From: Iris pallida
Lineage: Eukaryota > Streptophyta > Magnoliopsida > Asparagales > Iridaceae
Assembly (NCBI GenBank): GCA_029216955.1
Contig: JANAVB010004000.1
Span: 1,212,782 to 1,276,781, forward strand
Direction: 5' to 3'
DNA length: 64,000 nt
Shown: positions 34,528 through 46,246 of the stretch, in pieces
How positions within the stretch are numbered: position 1 is the stretch's first letter
Layout of the letters: the number at the start of each line of letters is the position of its first letter
Made by a program: the position numbers and the translations under genes
Notes under the pieces: generated by a model
Databases searched by the model: none
What the model was told of the DNA's origin: nothing
The model's input: only the letters and a program-made list of their open reading frames with translations

Positions 34528-35001
34528 ATGCTTTACAGGAAGCATGGTGGCGCAACAACCACAAAGGAGTGTTACAACTCCATGCTACAGTAGGGTGACT
34601 CCACCATGAGGTTCCCAGGTAGGGGTAATGCCTCGGCTTTGTTAGCCAAGTTACAGGCGGCGTAGCACCGCATATAGGCAGGTAGCCTAATGTTGCATAA
34701 TCGTAATAAAGAGATGTAGGCAGCACTACAAAGAGGCCGGTGTCCTCATGTTACAGTGGTATGACACCACGATGAGGTACCCAGGTAGGGGTAAAGCCTC
34801 GGCTTTGCAAGCCATGTCATAGTGGCGTAACACCACAAGGGAGCGCAAGGCTTCATGCTGGGTAGTTTGGCACTACAAAGAGGCTTGAGACCTCATGCTA
34901 CAGTAGTATGACACTACGATGAGGTTCCCAGGTAGGGGTAATGCCTTGGCTTTGTCAGCCATGTCATAGCGGCGTAGCACCGCAAAGAAGCGCAATGCTT
35001 C
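34528..35001 (+). repeat. Array of covarying hairpins, three ~140-bp units
   Basis: Three imperfect units, each with the chain GAGG..CCTC, GTGG-type stem, GAGG..CCTC around CCAGGTAGGGGTAA, GGCT..AGCC, GCGG-type stem and GGAGC-type stem. Stems change in pairs. GCGG/CCGC at 34657 and 34969 becomes GTGG/CCAC at 34822. GTGG/CCAC at 34756 becomes GTAG/CTAC at 34903. GGAGT/ACTCC at 34566 becomes GGAGC/GCTTC at 34840 and GAAGC/GCTTC at 34987. The loops CGTARCA and TATGACA are conserved. Such paired changes point to a selected RNA or single-strand structure. Confidence 0.8.
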
Positions 35002-35326
35002 ATGCCAATGACTCTTTATATAGAACTCACCTATAGTGTATGGACAGAGATATCAGGCCGTCTCTTGAGGGTAAACTTGTAGACGCCCAAAAATTATACA
35101 CTGAAACCAGGCTGGCACAAGGCCTTCAATGTGCAGCCAGAAGCACAGTTGATGTCACTATGTGAGTAGGAAGAATTGCAGTTATGGTGCAGAATTCAAG
35201 GCTTAGTCCATTCTTGTATCATGCTGTTATTTAACCTATGCGAGAAGATTCAAGTCGTAGCGACATCTCTCCTAATGCATGATGGACAATCACTGTGGGG
35301 AACGCTCAACCCATATATTGAGATAT

Positions 35327-35335
35327 GTGGGGGAT
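35327..35335 (+). other. Copia polypurine tract
   Basis: GTGGGGGAT directly before TGTTGG of the 3' LTR; plus-strand DNA synthesis would start here. Confidence 0.85.
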
Positions 35336-36205
35336 TGTTGGTGTTTTTGCCTTTGGACTAGAAAAGATAGTCCCACATCGGCTACACCAAATGGTGAGTA
35401 TCTCAATATAATGCATTGCTTGTGTTGAGGTGTGCACATGAGGTGTAGTGGGGCACAAGTTTGTGCCATGTGGAAGTATTTTCCTAGAAGGAAAAAGGAT
35501 TAAATCCAACAAGGATGCAAGTTAATTTTTGTTGTGCGGACTCGGACTCGGACGCGGACTCCAAGATGTCTCGTGCATGCACGGGAGGGTTCGGGGGGTA
35601 GGCGTGGACTGGCACACTTCTATGCTGATTGTGGGATGATCTAAAATATCAAACTCTATTTTTGAGTATTGGTATTTTACTCCCACATCGGATAGGAGAA
35701 GAGGTGAAGTCTCAACTCCACTCTATAAATAGAGCCCCTTGGCCTCCTTTGAAAGATGCACCAAGAAGAGAGTTGAGGGAGTCTGTTAAGTCCAGGAAGC
35801 CCGTTCAAGTCTCAAATATTGACTTACGAGCGTTCCAGAAGTTCTCCTGAACTTGCTGGTTCCTGGGAGCTTATCCGTACTGCGGGTATAGCTTTGAGCG
35901 CCGGTGTTCAACACCCCAGCGAGATCCACTCTTCTTCTTCCTTCCTCTTTCTGTTGCCTTCGAGAATCTGAGACTCAACTGTTGTTGATCATCTCTTGTT
36001 GCCTTCGAGAAACCGCTATTGCAAACGCGATTCAATTTTTTTTAATCGTTTAGGCTACGCAATCAGCATTATTTGCATCTCTTTTTTAGGGATTGCAACT
36101 GCATTATTTGCATCTCTTTTTTAGGGATTGCAACTGCATTCTTTGTATCTCTTCTTAGGGATTGCAACTGAGTTTTTCCATCGATTGTTTGCAAATAGAC
36201 TAACA
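35336..36205 (+). repeat. Copia 3' LTR (870 bp)
   Basis: Matches the 5' LTR with nine substitutions and one base indel by eye, all in its second half. One substitution hits the first base of the second GTCCCACATCG element. It is followed by the TATAA target duplication. Confidence 0.95.
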
Positions 36206-36210
36206 TATAA

Positions 36211-37690
36211 TTTATCGTAGGATAGAAGCTATGATGGCAAAATATCTTGTAGGAGGATAATTATCTAAGGTACGTATAAGTAGGGTAGAACCAATCTACT
36301 AGAAAGACCAATTAGAACATAGTGGGATTATATATTATAGGAGTTTTAGTTTGGTAGAAAAATCTTCTTAGTCGATTGATAGGCATTCCTACATCTGCCA
36401 AACAGATAGGGTGCATTAGAACTTACATATCCATAGAGATTTGTTAGATAATAAGAATAGAATTTATCCTGAATATTAGATATACAATTTTAGAGATTAG
36501 GCTGTTAAACTTGGTATTAGTTATAGTGCCTTAAGGAAATAGGACCCCCTTATGGTATATTTTAGGTAGTTTTGTTATGAATAGAATCACTTGATAAGCC
36601 TTGTACTTAAGGCTGGACCTAAGACTGTTTAGAACCATTATTGTCTGAATTTTTATTTGAAGAAGATAGGAATTCGTGATTACAGATCTTGGTACATAAC
36701 TATGGTGGGTAGAATTTTATAGATACTTTCCCAAGGAATAAGTTAGGATATAGTTAAGTATAAAGCCTAACCCAAACAAACAACCATGAAATCATTAACC
36801 AAATTCTACTATCTTTTGCCTAAGATAGGGACTATGGTAGAAGTACTAGAGAAATTATTATCTAACGATAGTGTCAAGATGGTTTGTAATCTAAGAGTGT
36901 TAGACAGAGTAAGAAGATCGATCTAAATAGAATGGACGATCATCTCTATAAATGGTAAAACTAGTCTTGAAATTACCTATAAAAACATAGGATAAGAAGG
37001 ATAACCAATAGGTTTATGAAGTTGTCTAGGTCAGCCTCGACCTTTATCCTACAGATAGGCATACTTGTAAGGATTGTATAGATTGCTTATAGGTAGAAAG
37101 GAGTAGATCGCTAATTGAACTACTAAATAAGTTGGTGATGTAACTTATAGGAATATAGTATAGAGTTTAAGGATTGACAATTACGAAGGAATTATGATTT
37201 TTCTATGGTTAGTTATAGTTAAAGGTGCAAGGGCCAAGTTAGAAGCCTTACCTCTATATTTGTAACATGTTGGTAATATAGAGAGTGTTGGAGAAGTAGT
37301 ATAACGTCTTGCATCATCCTATCCTTAAAGGGAGTACAAGATGTATCTCATGTCTCGCAGTTGAGGAAGTATGCGACTGACCCTAGCCACGTGGTAAAAA
37401 ATTTCGAGATCACAGTAGGATCAATTCTATCATACGAAGAGCATCTAGTTGGTATCTTGGGTACTAGCAAGAGGACGCTTAGAGCACACCGTTAGATTGG
37501 TTCAGGTTGCAATGAAGAACCATTCTCCAGAAGAATCTACTTGGGAGAGAGAAGATTCCATGCGGGAGCAATATTCCTATCTATTTACGATTTTTGGTAA
37601 GTTTTAGCTTATTTAATCTTGCGTTATAGATTTTTGCATATTACTGTTATTTTAATTTCGAAGATAAAATTTTCTAATGTGGGTAGGTTG
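36211..37690 (+). other. Element B interior, part 2
   Basis: AT-rich, no open frame over 60 codons and no domain I recognise. It resumes element B after the copia insertion and ends with a GTGGGTAGGT purine-rich tract just before the 3' LTR. Confidence 0.6.
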
Positions 37691-38272
37691 TAAGCCCCTT
37701 AATTTTTGGACTTTATTTTTATTATTTTTTATTTTTTTAATATGGATGTTTTAATATTAAACCATATATTAAGTCAATAATGACTATAGTAGAATTTTAA
37801 CGTATCTTTGATTTTTGAAGTACAATCTATTTCGGCGTAATCTTTCTCTCTTACATATCAATAAATATTAATTTCTTAAATCTAATTCCATATTTAAATT
37901 TTAGACAAGTTCACCTTCAATTTGATATATCACATCCCATCCAAATTTGTTCCCTAACATTTTTTGACTTCGCACAACTTCGGGTCAACTTAGGCCATTT
38001 TGACCATTTACCGTAATTCTAGACCTAACTTGCAACTTTAGTTTGGGACTCGACATAGACCAAAACCAATTGACCATATATATGGTTTTGATCCATTTTG
38101 AGCCTACGTTGCACATGCCTAGGGTGTGTCATTCAATCAAGTTCCCAGTGCTATTGATTTGCAAATGATAGATGAGGCCCATTAGTTGACTTTTTGGGTT
38201 CAATTTGACTATAAAATATATTCGGACCCTAACCTAACCAGCCCTACTTGTTAGAGCCTATCTAAGGTTGCC

Positions 38273-38348
<76 letters not shown>

Positions 38349-39741
38349 TATTTTTTATTAAATTATAGCCATGTGCATTAAATCATTTATTTTTGACTTA
38401 GTCAAACAACTCTCTAAATAAGGAAACACATTACCATAGTAGTCCTTTGGAGGGTCAAATCCTAACCAAATTAGTCCAAACCAAAGCCCAAATCCCCATA
38501 GCATAAATACCTATCAAAATCATAACTAAAAACCCCTCCACATTTCTGCCACTCTACCCTTAAACCCCCAAAGTCACGTGCCCAAACACCCCAACCCGAG
38601 AGCACCATAGTCGATCCGCCCTCTCTGGGTCGATCCACTTTATACCCCTATTTCCTTAATTTGTGTGCCAATTACTACCACTTTCGTGACCCCTTCAATA
38701 TACTCTTACATCCTAGCAAGTGTAGAAGCCATCTCACCGCCATTGGAGAGGTGCACAATGCGTCTCTTTGGAGAAAACTTCTACGAAGTACTATCTGAAA
38801 GTTACATCAGGTTAGTCGACTTCTAGAATAGGTTTGTCTAATTTTTCTTGTCCACTTGACTTCAAACCAAAATGAAAAATTTCCTTTGTGTCTCTAATTC
38901 TAAATCTTTGATTGCAGGATCACACAGTTCCAAGCGGTTTGGTCGAAGCATCCATTCTACGACATGGTGTCCAGAACAGACCATATATGTAGTGAATAAA
39001 TTTTTACCTATTTTCGGGTGGATTCAATCTTCCGAATAATTTTGTTTCAAAAACTAGACATTCAGATCTTTCCAACGCATATCGTTTTGTTTTGTTTGTC
39101 TTTTCTTTAGTATTTATTAAAAAATTGACATTTGTCGTAACACCATAACTCCGAAAATCATGTGTTCTTTGTATCCAAAAGCTTTGATACTTCACATACA
39201 TTTACTAAAATATTTATGATGCATGGTTTGATTTTAAAAACAATATTTTAGCTATTTTTAGTAATTTTCTAGAATTAAATATTTTTAAATATTTGTTATT
39301 TTGGGACTCAATTAGTAGGCAAATTGTGAAAATAACGATGTAGTATCAACATGAGAATATTGTGATTGAGTTTCCAGCAATAAAATAATATTATTAACGA
39401 TATAAAAATATTTTCTAAGTTTTTCTAGCAATTAAATTATTATTTTATATTAGTTATAAATTATTTTTATAATAAAGTTTGGTACTTTAAATGTTGTATG
39501 GTGTAGTATCGATGTTATGACAACTTTTGAGGTATAGATATCAATATAGTATATATGGAAAGTCTGTATATGGTAAGTCTATTTTAGAGTATTAATAATA
39601 GTATATTTATTATAGGTGAACTTGGCGGGAGTAACGAAGACGTCGGAGTTGGTCAGACATATACTCAAATGGAGGTTACAAACAAGTGTACCTTGCCTTG
39701 GTTATAGATTATTTCTTTTATTTTTGTTGTTGTTTGTTTAG
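37691..39741 (+). repeat. Element B 3' LTR, truncated on the right
   Basis: Starts TGTAAGCCCC, matches 15007-16525 from 38045 on, and contains a long pure TA run (38279-38344). Homology ends abruptly at about 39741 in TTGTTGTTTGTTT, where inverted LTR fragment D begins. Confidence 0.78.
38279..38344. repeat. (TA)n microsatellite in element B LTR
   Basis: About 66 bases of pure TA. The 5' LTR copy has ordinary AT-rich sequence at this point, so the expansion is specific to the 3' copy. Confidence 0.92.
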
Positions 39742-40640
39742 TCAGGATTGGAACGAGCACACCACTAACAACAGTTCCCAGTAAATGATAAGGACTATAT
39801 AACAACAAATAGAGAAAATACACGAGCATAAGTAAAGTGTACATGAAAGTAGCATGGCATGGTAAAACAGTAAACAAGAGAAAGAAAGAGTAAAACATGT
39901 TATATCATGTACAAGAAAGAGTCAAGAATATATACTAACTATGTGAGTGAGTACTAGCTTCGACATGTGGCCGGCTTGGGAACTTGCACAAGATTTTATG
40001 GCCTGGTTAATCACACGTGAGGTGTATGATTAACACTCACAAGGAACTATACATGCACAAGGAGGGTATTGACCACATATCTACACTACTACTCCCTGTC
40101 CCCGACTGATATAATGGATCCAACCATGACATGTTATGGCACGGGATTCTCTGAAAAGGTCACGAACCTTCGCAGAAATTGTGTCTATACAATGCACAAG
40201 AACAAGGATAAAACTTGCACAAGATATACCAAGATATACAAGGAATAACATCTCATGACAGAAACTAGACAATACCAATCTGTGTGACCAACATATCAAA
40301 GAATCAATGATATCTACACTAAATATACGAAACATAGAAAATACCATAAATGAAAAATTATCAGAGAATGTACTCGCCTCAATTTAGTTGTAGTCGACGT
40401 GCACGACACGAACGTATCGACACAGAATAGGTACAATGTTATGCTCCACAAAATGGTCCCAAACGATGGCACTGGTGATTCCATTGAGTCCAGAATAGTC
40501 CAAATAGCCTAGTTGGGTACATAGAAGCCCAAAATCAGAGTTCGGCACGATAATCGAATCAAGAAATAGGACACGACTATAATAGTCACAATTTATGAAT
40601 TTTAAGGGATAGCATAACTAAAATCGTATAACTATTAGAA
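39742..40640 (-). repeat. LTR fragment D, related to element A LTR
   Basis: 39742-40380 matches element A LTR positions 17345-17990 in the same + orientation, for example around GGAACGAGCACA and ATGTGGCCGGCTTGGG. It includes the GTTAATC hairpin at 40006-40034. The left end is cut at element B. The right part fades into unalignable DNA before the microsatellites. Confidence 0.7.
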
Positions 40641-40722
40641 AATCATTTATAATATTTTTGATATATATTTGACAATATAGAAAAATATTCTAGTACTAAA
40701 ATCCTCAATTTTAGTCGAACAT

Positions 40723-41127
<405 letters not shown>

Positions 41128-41131
41128 GTGC

Positions 41132-41190
<59 letters not shown>
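41128..41190. repeat. (TA)n tail abutting the LINE 3' end
   Basis: TA run that directly follows, on -, the last LINE-like bases. It occupies the place where a poly(A) tail would be expected. Confidence 0.75.
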
Positions 41191-41191
<1 letters not shown>

Positions 41192-41199
41192 AGAAAACA

Positions 41200-42354
41200 A
41201 CCCCTTTTATTCATTCAAGGCACAAAATGACGAAGCCCTTACAAGTAAGCGCAAAAAGCAGAAAACACAAAGAAGGGGGGAACCCCTCCTGGCAAAAAGA
41301 TCAGGAGGACAAACACTCCCAGAAATCCTTGTCGCCATGCTTACAAAGACAGGAGGTCTTGCTGCACTGGCGGATGGCCTCGCGAAGTAGCTGTGCGACG
41401 GAGAATTGGCTACCTTCGTATCTAGCTTTATTGCGGTTCTTTCATATAACCCATATGGTGGTAGCTGCAACGATCTGGTGGCAATAAGACGCGTTGGCCT
41501 AAGTGGCCAGAAGATCATTGAAGCTCCCACCAACCAAAACCATGCTGCAACGATGGGAAAGGGCTGCCAGACGCTGGCGGAAGAGTCACCATGACGGAGA
41601 ATATGGTCAATCGTTTTTGGTTGCTTATCGGCGCAGAAATGATAAGCTGATGCTAAGCTGTAACCAATGGTGGTGAGGATGTCGTCAATAGGGAGTTTCT
41701 TGCGGTTCGATCTCTATATTAGAAATGACCATTTCTTTGGTATACAGGAGTTCCAGAAAGGACTCAAGATAGGTGCGGGAGGCCCAGTTCCGCGAACGAC
41801 CCTTTTGGCAGAGGCAATAGTGAATGCGCCGTTATGGGTCTCCGACCAAGAGAGTGTATCGACGATCGTGCCAATCTTCAGGCTGGAGATCCGGAGGGTG
41901 ATGGTGGCCTCCTCTCCGCTCCATTCCCGGACCCTAACCCAATTCCAGTGGTCAGCATTGTTCCACAATTCTCTGATCGTATTGGTTGCCGGGGCGGCTG
42001 GTAGGCGAGGGATGAGGTTGGCTTCCATCTACCTTTCAAGGAATATCGATGATTCGCCCAAGCCCAGCTGGAGGCGAATCAATGGCTCAGCTAGGGTGTG
42101 ACTGTACAGAATGTGGCACGAGGCCGCCGATGATCAGCTTATGCTGATGGAACTAGCCAGGTGGATGTGTTTGAAATATCTGGCCTTCATGAAGTGTGCC
42201 CAAAGAGATCGTCCGACGTGAAGTTTCTACCATAGTTTCATGGAGTAGGCGTCCACATTGTGACGCAGTCGGAAGAATCCCAGGCCACCCTCATCGGTAG
42301 GTTTGGCCATGGAGCCCCAGAAGGCCCAATGATGTTTGCCTTTGGAGTTGTTGT
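41200..42354 (-). pseudogene. LINE ORF2, C-terminal part
   Basis: Just after the CACTA site, on -, comes NNSKGKHHWAFWGSMAKPTDEGGLGFFRL, quoted here only by its blocks HHWAFWGSMAKP and EGGLGFFRL. This is the conserved post-RT segment. The open stretch 41714-42028 carries WSETHNGAFTIASAKRVV and IPKKWSFL, the zinc-binding reverse-transcriptase domain (zf-RVT). The last stretch, 41207-41533, has the C-terminal cysteines. Stops lie between these segments. Confidence 0.82.
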
Positions 42355-42385
42355 CACTACAAGAAAAAACCTATTTTACAACGTT
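42355..42385 (+). repeat. CACTA left terminal inverted repeat
   Basis: About 31 bases, starting CACTACAAGAAAAAAC and ending near ACAACGTT. It matches the right end inverted at about 27 positions. Confidence 0.92.
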
Positions 42386-42915
42386 GAAAAAAATGTTATA
42401 AAAGGTCTTTTACAGCGTTTAACAAAAGGTTGTTATATCCAGGGTTGTAAAAGGGGGGGTATCTTTCACAATGTTCGTCTGAACATTGTAAAAATGTTGT
42501 AGAAGTTCTTCTCACAACAATTTGTAAACATTGTTGAAATTTATAAAATATGACAAAAACCTTTTTACAATATTTTTCAAGTATTGTAAAAAATATTTTT
42601 TAAAACGTATTACAAGTGTTGTAAATATAATTTCAACAACGTTCTACAAGTATAGTAAAAACAATAACAACCACGTTCAATAAACATTGTACATAAACTT
42701 TATACAACAGTGCACAAACGTTGTAAAAAAATTATACAACTTTTAAAAAATATTGTATATTTATTCAATCATGTTTGACAGACGTTGTAAATAATATTTG
42801 TATGTTGTAATTATAATATCAACAATGATTTATAAGTATTTTAAATAAAATTTACAATGTTTAGACAAGTCACTAAAATGTTATCTCACAACAGTTTTTA
42901 AACGTTGTTAATGTT
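42386..42915. repeat. CACTA left subterminal repeats
   Basis: Short motifs such as TACAACGTT, AACATTGTAAAA and ACGTTGTAAA in both directions, one about every 25-35 bases. In CACTA elements such repeats bind the element's own accessory protein. Confidence 0.8.
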
Positions 42916-43755
42916 TCCATTTTTGTTAAAAAAAATTTATAAACAAAAATGTACAAATACAAATACAAATACAAATACAAACACAAACACAAACACATTC
43001 ATTCTTCTAATTCCCGCTCTCATTGTTGTTACTGTTGTTGCTACCGTTGCTGAAATGAGGATCTTGTATGTGGTACAATTTTCCTCAATTGAAGCTTGGA
43101 CCTATAGTTAAGAGTGAAGCCTGAAAAAGAAGAACTAGGGGCATCAATCTTTGAAAAATACAAGAATCATATAAAAGCATGCATACATATAAAACATTGT
43201 ACGAAAATAGAGAATCACTTTGTATTAGCATACCCCCATAAATGGCTCATATTACGAGATCAAGAAACATGCCCAAATATGTGTATCTAAATTAAGAATC
43301 AAAATAAATGAACATAAACATGAATGGACAAAAACGGTTAAGTTCAAGGGTACGTCAGCTTCATATGAGGATATGGGTGAGAGGAAAGCTCATGAATCAT
43401 GATAGCTTAAACTACAACAAAAATATCTTTTTTTAGGAGTTTGTGATTATAGCCACAATAGTGGTAAAGGAAAATTTACTTCTCTAAGTCTAGTACTATC
43501 AATATAAAGAAAGCATGACTCAAAGAAGAGAAAAAAGTAACCTTATCTAACATATGTTGCTTGGGCTAGGCCAATTCATGCAAAGCTTTGTCCCATTATT
43601 TACAGGTTTCTTGCAGACTTTCCTCTTAACTTTCGAATGGACGCTATTATATCTTCAATTGTGTTCTACATCAGAAAGCACACGAACATCATCAATTTAG
43701 AAATACATTTATGTGTCAATATATGAGAATATCAACAATCTCCTTGGACAACCAT

Positions 43756-43846
<91 letters not shown>

Positions 43847-44860
43847 TCCTACTCATTCCAAAATTAAAAGGTGATCAATGCCAAACAAATTCACAAATAC
43901 ATAAAAACAGCTTAGCACAAAAAGTATGATAAAAAGTGAAGATTATAGAATAGGGTACATTGGGGTGTAATATTGCCACAGATTTTTCCACTAACGCAGT
44001 CCAAAGGAGTCCAGGAAGCATATACATTACTCAAAAAATGATATCATGTCTGTATTTGACAAAGACTTAAAGACGCACTATAGAATATACTTATATGAAG
44101 TTACCAAAGGTTATTTTGGTTTTAAAGGGTTTGTTGTTGTCATCGATTATTGGCTCTACAAAAGGACATATGAAGATATTTTCAAAAGAAGGATGTTTCA
44201 ATGAAGTATATAGGTGTCTTTTCAATTCGACAAAATAGACAAGAGTTAATAGAATATATCATGTTATAAAATGCAAGAATTTGTGTGAATGAAGAGAAAG
44301 CAAAATTCATATTTCAAACATATTATGATTGTCGAGGTTCCTTCTGCAACACTTTCATTTCTCTAAAGACCTACAATTAGATTCGAGGACCAAAACCAAC
44401 AGAAAAGAGAGTGAATATTTCTGAACCAGATAGAGCTAGTGATATTTGAGGTGTGTAATCCTTGCAACCTAGGCAAGTTGAATTGAATAAACTTTATAAA
44501 GCTCTAAATAATTAGAAAGAAAATTTCAAAACACAAAGAAATGAATGTATAGTATGAAAACTCTAAAGGTCACCTAGTGAAATGATGTTTGCATTTGAAA
44601 TTCCAAAACAAGTAATGTAGTTCCAGCCTTTCAAACAATATACTAGGCTTCAAATATAACATATATATATATTAAATATTTGAAGACATGACTATGAAGA
44701 TAAATAAACTTACTAATCACCGATGAAGGAGAAAATATTGTCATCGGTAAGCCTGAAGACCGCAAGCCTCCGGATGGAACCATTGCTCCTGGGACGAGCA
44801 TTCGGACAAAGCGATCGAGTTGCCTATCAATTAATTAACATGTGTTAATATTTTATCCCC
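42916..44860. other. CACTA left interior, unrecognised
   Basis: AT-rich, with a short AAATAC hexamer tandem (about 42955-42980) and a TA/TG microsatellite at 43759-43845. Near 44700-44830 a GC-richer segment has open codons on - (VPGAMVPSGGLRSSGLP) and could be another captured exon, which I cannot name. Confidence 0.4.
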
Positions 44861-45102
44861 TTAAAATGTGTGCCAGAGATATTTGAATTTGGTTTGCTTC
44901 GAAATCAGGCGAAGCGACGCCACTATACTAAAACTCCAAGAAAACTTCAAATTCAGATATGAAGTGCAAATGCAACCCTATACAACGAAAAAAGAAAGCA
45001 ATAGAAACATACAATTCAAAAGTCAGCATTATCAGACTTATGGAAATAAGCTTCCTTGTGACTAGATGCTACAGAGGTACAATCCCTTTCTTTTGGTCTG
45101 TT

Positions 45103-46246
45103 CTAGGGATTCACCAAGTCCACTAGCACTTTCATCACAATAAGAGAATTGCAAGCATGGAAACTGCATCTCAATGAAGTTACAATATCATCAGAACTTT
45201 TTTGATGCAGATAAGTCATCAGAACCCTTCGTAATCCTTGTAGTGTCTGGACACTTTTTCTCACAGAATCGAAAGCTGCTTTGCATTTCTCACCGTACAA
45301 AATAGTGCAATTTTCCTATTTATCTTTCATGAAGGCCCAGGTAAAGACACCATCATTTGTTGCACTGTATCCTTCTGCTGCGAGTCTATTTCTTGCTTGC
45401 CTATGCTTGATACGAGCTTAAGCAAAGGCTTCTTGAATCCCAACAGTTGTTGGCATCTCCTATGAGCATTCTCTGATTCTGATTCAATAGCTGCCAAACC
45501 TTTCTTCATATCCTCATCATTCTCCATGTAATCAAATGAGAAACTTGGTTTCACCATTAAATTGAACTCAAAACGACCGTACTTGCTATATCCACACTCA
45601 TTGCAAAGGAACGAATCCAAATTTTCATAATTAATATTTCTGTACTGCCTGCACTGGTATGCATTTTCATGGCAATTGCTACAAATACCATGCTTGTCAG
45701 TAACAGACCTGCTACAAGGGGGACACTGCAACGATTCAAGGGATGAAGCTTGCAGATTTTCATAGAAGGAATCGAGCTCTATCATGAAATTGCAAGCAGT
45801 AATCGAAATTGGAAATTCTACCTTCAGTTCTGTTTGGTTAAAAGCCAGATGACAGCTCTTAGCACGCTTCCACAGCGACCAATTATTTTTCAGTTCTGAT
45901 AAATCAGCAACATGCCTATTGTTGTAGTACAAGTTCAACACTTTCACAGATTTCGACTTGCGAGCATCATGAACATTCATAGTCACTGTTTGAATAGTAT
46001 AGCTTCCTGTGCACTTCACAATTATGCGGTTATCGGTAAACTTTGTCTCAGACTTCAAGCTTTCAAGTTTCATCCTGTTGTATGGAACCTCTGGACAGCT
46101 ACAAGCAACACATGGCTCACTTTCAAGATAGCACCCATCAAATTCTATCAAACCACTTAGAGTATTATATATGCGTGAATTTGGATGGTTTGCCAGAAGC
46201 TCATTTTGGGAATGAAGAGTTCCAAAAATTCATGACTACATGTTAA
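45103..46246 (-). pseudogene. BIG: Captured fragment of BIG (UBR4-like) gene
   Basis: On - from 46246 the sequence reads NELLANHPNSRIYNTLSG, then YLESEPCVACSCPEVPY, then SYTIQTVTMNVHDARKSKSV, ITACNFMIELDSFYENLQ, HGICSNCHENAYQCRQY, FLCNECGYSKYGRFEFN, AAIESESENAHRRCQQLLGF, and after 45300 YGEKCKAAFDSVRKSVQTLQ. This is a central stretch (about 350 of about 5,000 residues) of BIG, the huge plant calossin/UBR4 protein linked to auxin transport. A TGA replaces the Cys after LPGPS at 45325, a frameshift follows in IALLGVLYG, and conserved zinc-ligand cysteines are lost (CRQC to CRQY). Similarity ends near 45196. It lies inside the CACTA and cannot make BIG protein. Confidence 0.9.

Larger units (their letters stand above)
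34267..35335 (+). other. Copia 3' non-coding region
   Basis: About 1.07 kb between the stop codon and the 3' LTR with no open frame of note. Its middle is the hairpin array described separately, and its end is the GTGGGGGAT tract. Confidence 0.85.
29457..36205 (+). mobile_element. Intact Ty1/copia retrotransposon
   Basis: Two LTRs (29457-30327 and 35336-36205) start TGTTGG and end ACTAACA, flanked by TATAA at 29452-29456 and 36206-36210. One uninterrupted Gag-Pol lies between them. By eye the LTRs differ at nine bases and one indel over about 870 bases, roughly 1%. The GTGGGGGAT tract precedes the 3' LTR. Domain order protease, integrase, RT, RNase H is the copia order; a Tork-like lineage is my best guess. 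It is potentially autonomous. Confidence 0.95.
15007..39741 (+). mobile_element. Gypsy element B, decayed, host of elements A and copia
   Basis: 15007-16525 and 38045-39741 are diverged copies of one LTR. The 3' LTR begins TGTAAGCCCC at 37691 after a GTGGGTAGGT purine-rich tract. The 5' LTR resumes after element A at 27286 and ends ...ATTACA at 27906. The interior (27907-37690, less the copia insertion) holds only a broken RT. LTR start, tract and post-LTR motif match elements A and C, so all three belong to one long-LTR gypsy group. This is most likely Tekay/Del-like, judged from LTR length and C's gag. Confidence 0.75.

Noticed and set aside
45103..46246. A functional BIG gene in the window
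   Set aside because: Only about 7% of BIG is present, with a stop, a frameshift and lost zinc ligands, inside a CACTA element.
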